Shown here: one piece after another, positions 62,450-64,000 of the stretch
How the letters are laid out: each line of letters opens with the position of its first letter
How positions within the stretch are numbered: the stretch's first letter is position 1
From: Microvelia longipes
Lineage: Eukaryota > Arthropoda > Insecta > Hemiptera > Veliidae
Direction: 5' to 3'
Assembly (NCBI GenBank): GCA_018340805.1
Contig: JACMZG010000008.1
Span: 24,455,257 to 24,519,256, forward strand
DNA: 64,000 nt
The notes under the pieces: generated by a model
What the model saw: only the letters and a program-made list of their open reading frames with translations
Told to the model about the DNA's origin: nothing
Databases searched by the model: none
Translations under genes and position numbers: made by a program

Positions 62450-64000
62450 AAAAGTTTGTTAAACAAATTAGTATTAAAACCGATTCCCAATTTGGGAAGT
62501 TGTAAATAAATATTATTTGTATTAAAATTACTCAGAGTTCAATCACTCAATTGTTTCTCTTACGAGACTTTTCAAGTCAATGGAACTATATTAACTCTAT
62601 TACTTACTCTGTTAAACTAATATTACTTTTGCTGCTGTATTATTCAAAATAAAATGACAAAAAAGTATTAAAACAACATAGCAAAACTCAAAAATAGCAA
62701 TTTATTATATTCTAGCAAAATAAAATGATTACCATAAATGATATTATGCAGTGAGAGATTCATTATGGAAATCACATTTTCATTACTATTCTAGAACCTT
62801 GTAATTTTGTATAATACAGGGATTGTAATATTATATAACACTTTCGTGTTTTAGAATAGCTACAAAATGCAATAGTGAAATGTTTGTAAGATTATAACTA
62901 GGAATCTAGGGCAAAAACATTGTGTCGCCAGTTGCAGTTTCAAAGGGGACGCATATATCGATCCCAAGTTAGTCAAGTTCAGGGTAAGGCCAATTCAACA
63001 TTACAGTTTTCTTTCAAAATATGAGAGCAAATTAAGATGAGTTTCAGTACCAAGGAAGTCATTACAGTCGATAGTTTTTAAATGTAGTTTTTTGACCTAC
63101 TTGGCAATTTTCCCATTTAAAATTATCTAAATTGAGAAACGCTGTGCAATCCTAGGAAAATTTAATACATCAGCATTTTCAGAGAATACCATTTTTTAAG
63201 AGTATTTGAAAAAAGTGACTTATTCACAGCTGTAAATAAGTTTGATTAAACCAAATTAATCTAGAAAAGAAACATGCATTATATACGAACAGATGTAATA
63301 ATTCAAAACGTCTTTTGTTTTTTAAATTATAAGAAACATTTATATAATTTAAAAAAAGTTTTTAGCAAACATACTTTTTTTAAATTCATATTTTCTGTAA
63401 GCAAATTAAATATATTGCCTAATACAATTTTAATGCATAATGCATAATGTTGTTTAAGAAAGTCTACTTAGAGAATTCTAAATGGTAAGTGGTGGTAGTG
63501 TAAGTAAGCACCAGCAAACCCAACTCTAACTTCACGAAAACGTTGTTGCTTTGCTATTGAAAATGGTATGATAAAATTGTATAAAGAAGAGATTAAAACT
63601 TAAGTTAAGTTACCCTTGGTCATACAAAGAACAGAGTCTAAGTAGCAGACAGTAATAAGGTAAAGAAGTCAACGATAAAGGGGAGCTGCAATCAGCCCCA
63701 GACAATGGGACATCGTTACTTGACTCTATTGTCTTTATGCTTATTAACTAACAGTAAACATAATGCTATTACCTATTATTATAAGAACCAATGAACCTAT
63801 AAATAAAATAATAGCGATAACATAAACGTTTCTCTAATAATTAATCGATACTTAAAATGTCCAGAAAGTCAACAAAATATGTCAGTATAAAGTAAAAAAA
63901 AGTAACACGAATCTCACATCTGCAACATTTAACATAAACATTCTGTGTAACATTGAAATATATAATATCTAATAACATTCTAATATTAAAATGAATCATA
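62450..64000. other. AT-rich DNA, nothing recognised
   Basis: No ORF, repeat or palindrome of note on either strand in this terminal stretch. Confidence 0.5.

Overview
The window looks like AT-rich, repeat-dense nuclear DNA from an arthropod, probably an insect. There are no operons, ribosome binding sites or dense ORFs. Instead it holds long TA, TC and TG/AC microsatellites, minisatellites, tRNA-derived SINEs, many short inverted-repeat transposons and one clearly spliced coding exon. The insect assignment is inference from the one gene and the repeat style; the order is not determined.

Gene content. The only coding sequence I can defend as host gene is one internal exon on the minus strand at 45771-45961 (191 nt, consensus AG acceptor and GT donor). 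It encodes the C-terminal part of the calponin-homology domain of a neuron navigator protein (vertebrate NAV1-3, nematode UNC-53, Drosophila sickie). I could not find its neighbouring exons, so much or all of the rest of the window is probably intron of this gene, at least 45 kb downstream and possibly 18 kb upstream. Two weaker first-exon-like stretches, each a signal-peptide-like sequence followed by a splice donor, lie at 5109-5180 (inside a transposon) and 23134-23219.

Layout. 1-6000: a 24-bp minisatellite, TA tracts, a TIR element ending in GGCGCC (2352-2927), an hAT-like non-autonomous element (4840-5348) and a 164-bp hairpin MITE. 6000-18000: mostly plain AT-rich DNA, a GC-rich patch near 9 kb, a dispersed-repeat copy near 10.7 kb and a SINE at 14.5 kb. 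18-29 kb: several inverted-repeat elements, including a three-armed foldback at 25.1-25.5 kb, a near-perfect 196-nt hairpin and an 831-bp TIR element. 29-40 kb: TA tracts, a second hAT-like copy at 34.5 kb and a long TC/TA tract at 36.6 kb. 40-43 kb: a SINE with perfect 14-bp target-site duplications, then a CpG-motif-rich TIR element (41.0-42.3 kb) that I do not recognise. 43-50 kb: the navigator exon, minisatellites and compound microsatellites. 50-64 kb: a decayed non-LTR retrotransposon (52 kb), further TA tracts, three consecutive perfect stem-loops at 59.9 kb, a 31-33-bp minisatellite and an interleaved double inverted repeat at 61.1-61.6 kb.

The window is therefore best read as intronic/intergenic DNA of a large neuronal gene, built up by small DNA transposons, SINEs and microsatellite expansion. 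All calls are from reading by eye; no homology search or folding program was run.
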